Shown here: positions 62,781-64,000 of the stretch, in pieces | How the letters are laid out: every line of letters starts with the position of its first letter | Numbering within the stretch: position 1 is the first letter of the stretch | Source of the DNA: Bacillus sp. DTU_2020_1000418_1_SI_GHA_SEK_038 | GTDB taxonomy: Bacteria > Bacillota > Bacilli > Bacillales > Cytobacillaceae | Reading direction: 5' to 3' | DNA length: 64,000 nt | NCBI RefSeq assembly: GCF_032341175.1 | Contig: NZ_CP135435.1 | Span: 4,092,001-4,156,000 of the forward strand | Notes under the pieces: model-generated | What the model saw: the letters and a program-made list of their open reading frames with translations, nothing else | The model's database searches: none | What the model was told of the DNA's origin: nothing | Position numbers and translations under genes: made by a program

Positions 62781-64000
62781 ATGTCTACCATTCCAGAGCA
62801 TTTCCTCGAGCCGTTGGATTTTGCGGCGAATGAGCTGATGGATATGTTGAGTCCGAAGATCGTGGAGAATGAGCGCATGGTCCAGAAGGGGCTGATGCTT
62901 TTTCGGCAGGGGCTAGTTTCTCACGTACGTTTTGATCGGAATGAGATCACAGGTGTCGTTCAGGATGTGACGCCGGCAAAGGTGATGCTTGATCTTGATT
63001 TTATCAATTTAAGCGAATGCTCTTGTCCTGCCGATGGATTTTGCCGGCATCAGCTTGCTGTGTTTTTCTATCTTCTTTCGCAGGCGAAGAGTGTGACGGA
63101 TTGGGTTAATGAGTGGAGACAGCCTTTGCAGGAGAGCAAAACAGTCCAGCTTCTCGGCCTTCAGCGAGCAAAGGATCTGTTGACCACTTCAAGCAGACAA
63201 AAGCCTGATTATGACCGGTGGGTAGCCTCCATTCACGAAAGCTTTGACACGATTATGACTGGGAACGGCGAGCCGAAGCCTTATTATATGAATGAGCTAT
63301 TTCAAATTTATACGAAGCGATGGAAAGCCAACGCGCCTTTTGAGCAGGAATGGAAGCTCCTTTATCACTTGATCGGATACTTCTTTAGCTTTAAAAAACT
63401 GATGGAACTGAGCATTCATTTCGGGCACTCGGGAGAAATCATTAACCGTTACTATCACCATCTTTTTCAGGATTTGATGGAGGATATTTTAGATGTGACC
63501 CATAAACTATCGGTCCACTCCCTCCCCTTTGCCTTCGATGAATTTATTGAAAAATTAAAAGGGGATTCCACCGATATCCTTCAATATGATTTTCCGCTCG
63601 AATTTGAGCAAACCCAATTGTATCGAATTCTGTGGATGAAATTTTTCAAGAAGAAGGTTTGGTGCCAGGAGGAAGTCGTAAAACTGCTGGACATTGAGGA
63701 TAAAAACTTCCCGATCGTTGTGGCCATTATTCATCAATATATCCTATTGGGGAAAGATGAAGATGCCGTTGATCTTTTGGCGGTTCCAGAAAAAGGGATG
63801 ACTCCCTATTTCCTGACCTGGCTGGATTATTTGATCCAACAGAAGGAATGGAAACGAATGGGTCCTTATGTCGAGGAGTTTATTAAAAAGCTGCGGGAAT
63901 ACCTTCAACTTTCGGAGAACCATTATATTAATCGTAATTTCTCTAATCTTGCCATAAAAGTGATACAACCTTACTGTTCGGAAACGGGCAGAGACGATTT
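62781..64000 (+). CDS. SWIM zinc-finger protein, 3' end beyond the window
   Basis: An open frame from the ATG at 62781 (AAAGGAGGG seven bases upstream) continues without a stop to the window edge, giving at least 406 residues. It begins MSTIPEHFLEPLDFAANELM. The SWIM motif is CSCPADGFCRH (about residues 81-91), the C-x-C-xn-C-x-H zinc site, followed by long helices (WKLLYHLIGYFFSFKKLMEL). In B. subtilis the similar ywqB gene sits beside an SNF2 helicase gene (ywqA), so a helicase may follow outside the window. A TATAAT at about 62739 may be its -10. Confidence 0.82.
   Translation, partial: MSTIPEHFLEPLDFAANELMDMLSPKIVENERMVQKGLMLFRQGLVSHVRFDRNEITGVVQDVTPAKVMLDLDFINLSECSCPADGFCRHQLAVFFYLLSQAKSVTDWVNEWRQPLQESKTVQLLGLQRAKDLLTTSSRQKPDYDRWVASIHESFDTIMTGNGEPKPYYMNELFQIYTKRWKANAPFEQEWKLLYHLIGYFFSFKKLMELSIHFGHSGEIINRYYHHLFQDLMEDILDVTHKLSVHSLPFAFDEFIEKLKGDSTDILQYDFPLEFEQTQLYRILWMKFFKKKVWCQEEVVKLLDIEDKNFPIVVAIIHQYILLGKDEDAVDLLAVPEKGMTPYFLTWLDYLIQQKEWKRMGPYVEEFIKKLREYLQLSENHYINRNFSNLAIKVIQPYCSETGRDD

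Overview
The window comes from a low-GC Gram-positive bacterium, almost certainly a Bacillaceae member outside the well-studied species. The signs are AGGAGG-type ribosome sites with many TTG/GTG starts, a ComK-type regulator, YocH-, CarD-, DUF1659- and DUF2922-type small genes, a BY-kinase capsule module, and S-layer proteins with the SbsC-type cell-wall-binding domain known from Geobacillus. I cannot name the species.

Layout. (1) 1-3100: a sigma-70-like gene, a small XRE regulator and a ComK homologue, then three copies of a palindromic intergenic element. Next on the minus strand come a SwrA-like gene, a decayed chemotaxis-receptor fragment, and an intact-looking c-di-GMP-I riboswitch with its promoter. 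(2) 3394-11047: secreted or membrane proteins (kelch protein, first SbsC-domain protein, NTF2-like protein) and an island of unrecognised genes, including a zinc-ribbon/S1 gene broken by a one-base frameshift. (3) 11126-30305, minus strand: a surface-polysaccharide cluster. Transcription starts near 30340 with Wzz, BY-kinase and phosphatase, passes an EAR-like antitermination RNA candidate, then galU, a priming sugar transferase, a pseudaminic-acid-type pathway (pseB, C, F, G, a formyltransferase, pseI), Wzx, a CMP-nonulosonate-transferase-like protein, Wzy, rfbACBD and a GT2 glycosyltransferase; galE lies beyond a terminator. (4) 31902-43871: three large SbsC-domain surface proteins and a beta-propeller protein. 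(5) 44152-50409: a dispersed repeat, an operon of Ig-like exported proteins, a large coiled-coil acidic protein and an S41 protease. (6) 50791-53937: a tight three-gene cassette (DUF262, DUF3696 ATPase, unknown protein) that looks like an uncharacterised defence system. (7) 56068-57512: an RRNPP-type receptor followed by a secreted precursor with ten near-identical 14-15 residue repeats, probably a multi-copy peptide signal. (8) 57637-64000: small genes, a chemotaxis receptor behind a terminator-bearing leader, a 4 x 52 bp hairpin array, a YocH-like LysM/3D protein, a CarD-family regulator and a truncated SWIM zinc-finger gene.

How it fits together. The polysaccharide cluster and S-layer proteins together describe a cell envelope: a nucleotide-sugar and polymer machinery making a probably rhamnose- and nonulosonate-containing glycan, beside several surface proteins that would attach to wall polymer. 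The most novel items are the ten-repeat pheromone-like precursor with its receptor, the DUF262/DUF3696 cassette, the replacement of PseH by a formyltransferase, and the orphan c-di-GMP riboswitch that may now read into a SwrA-like gene.
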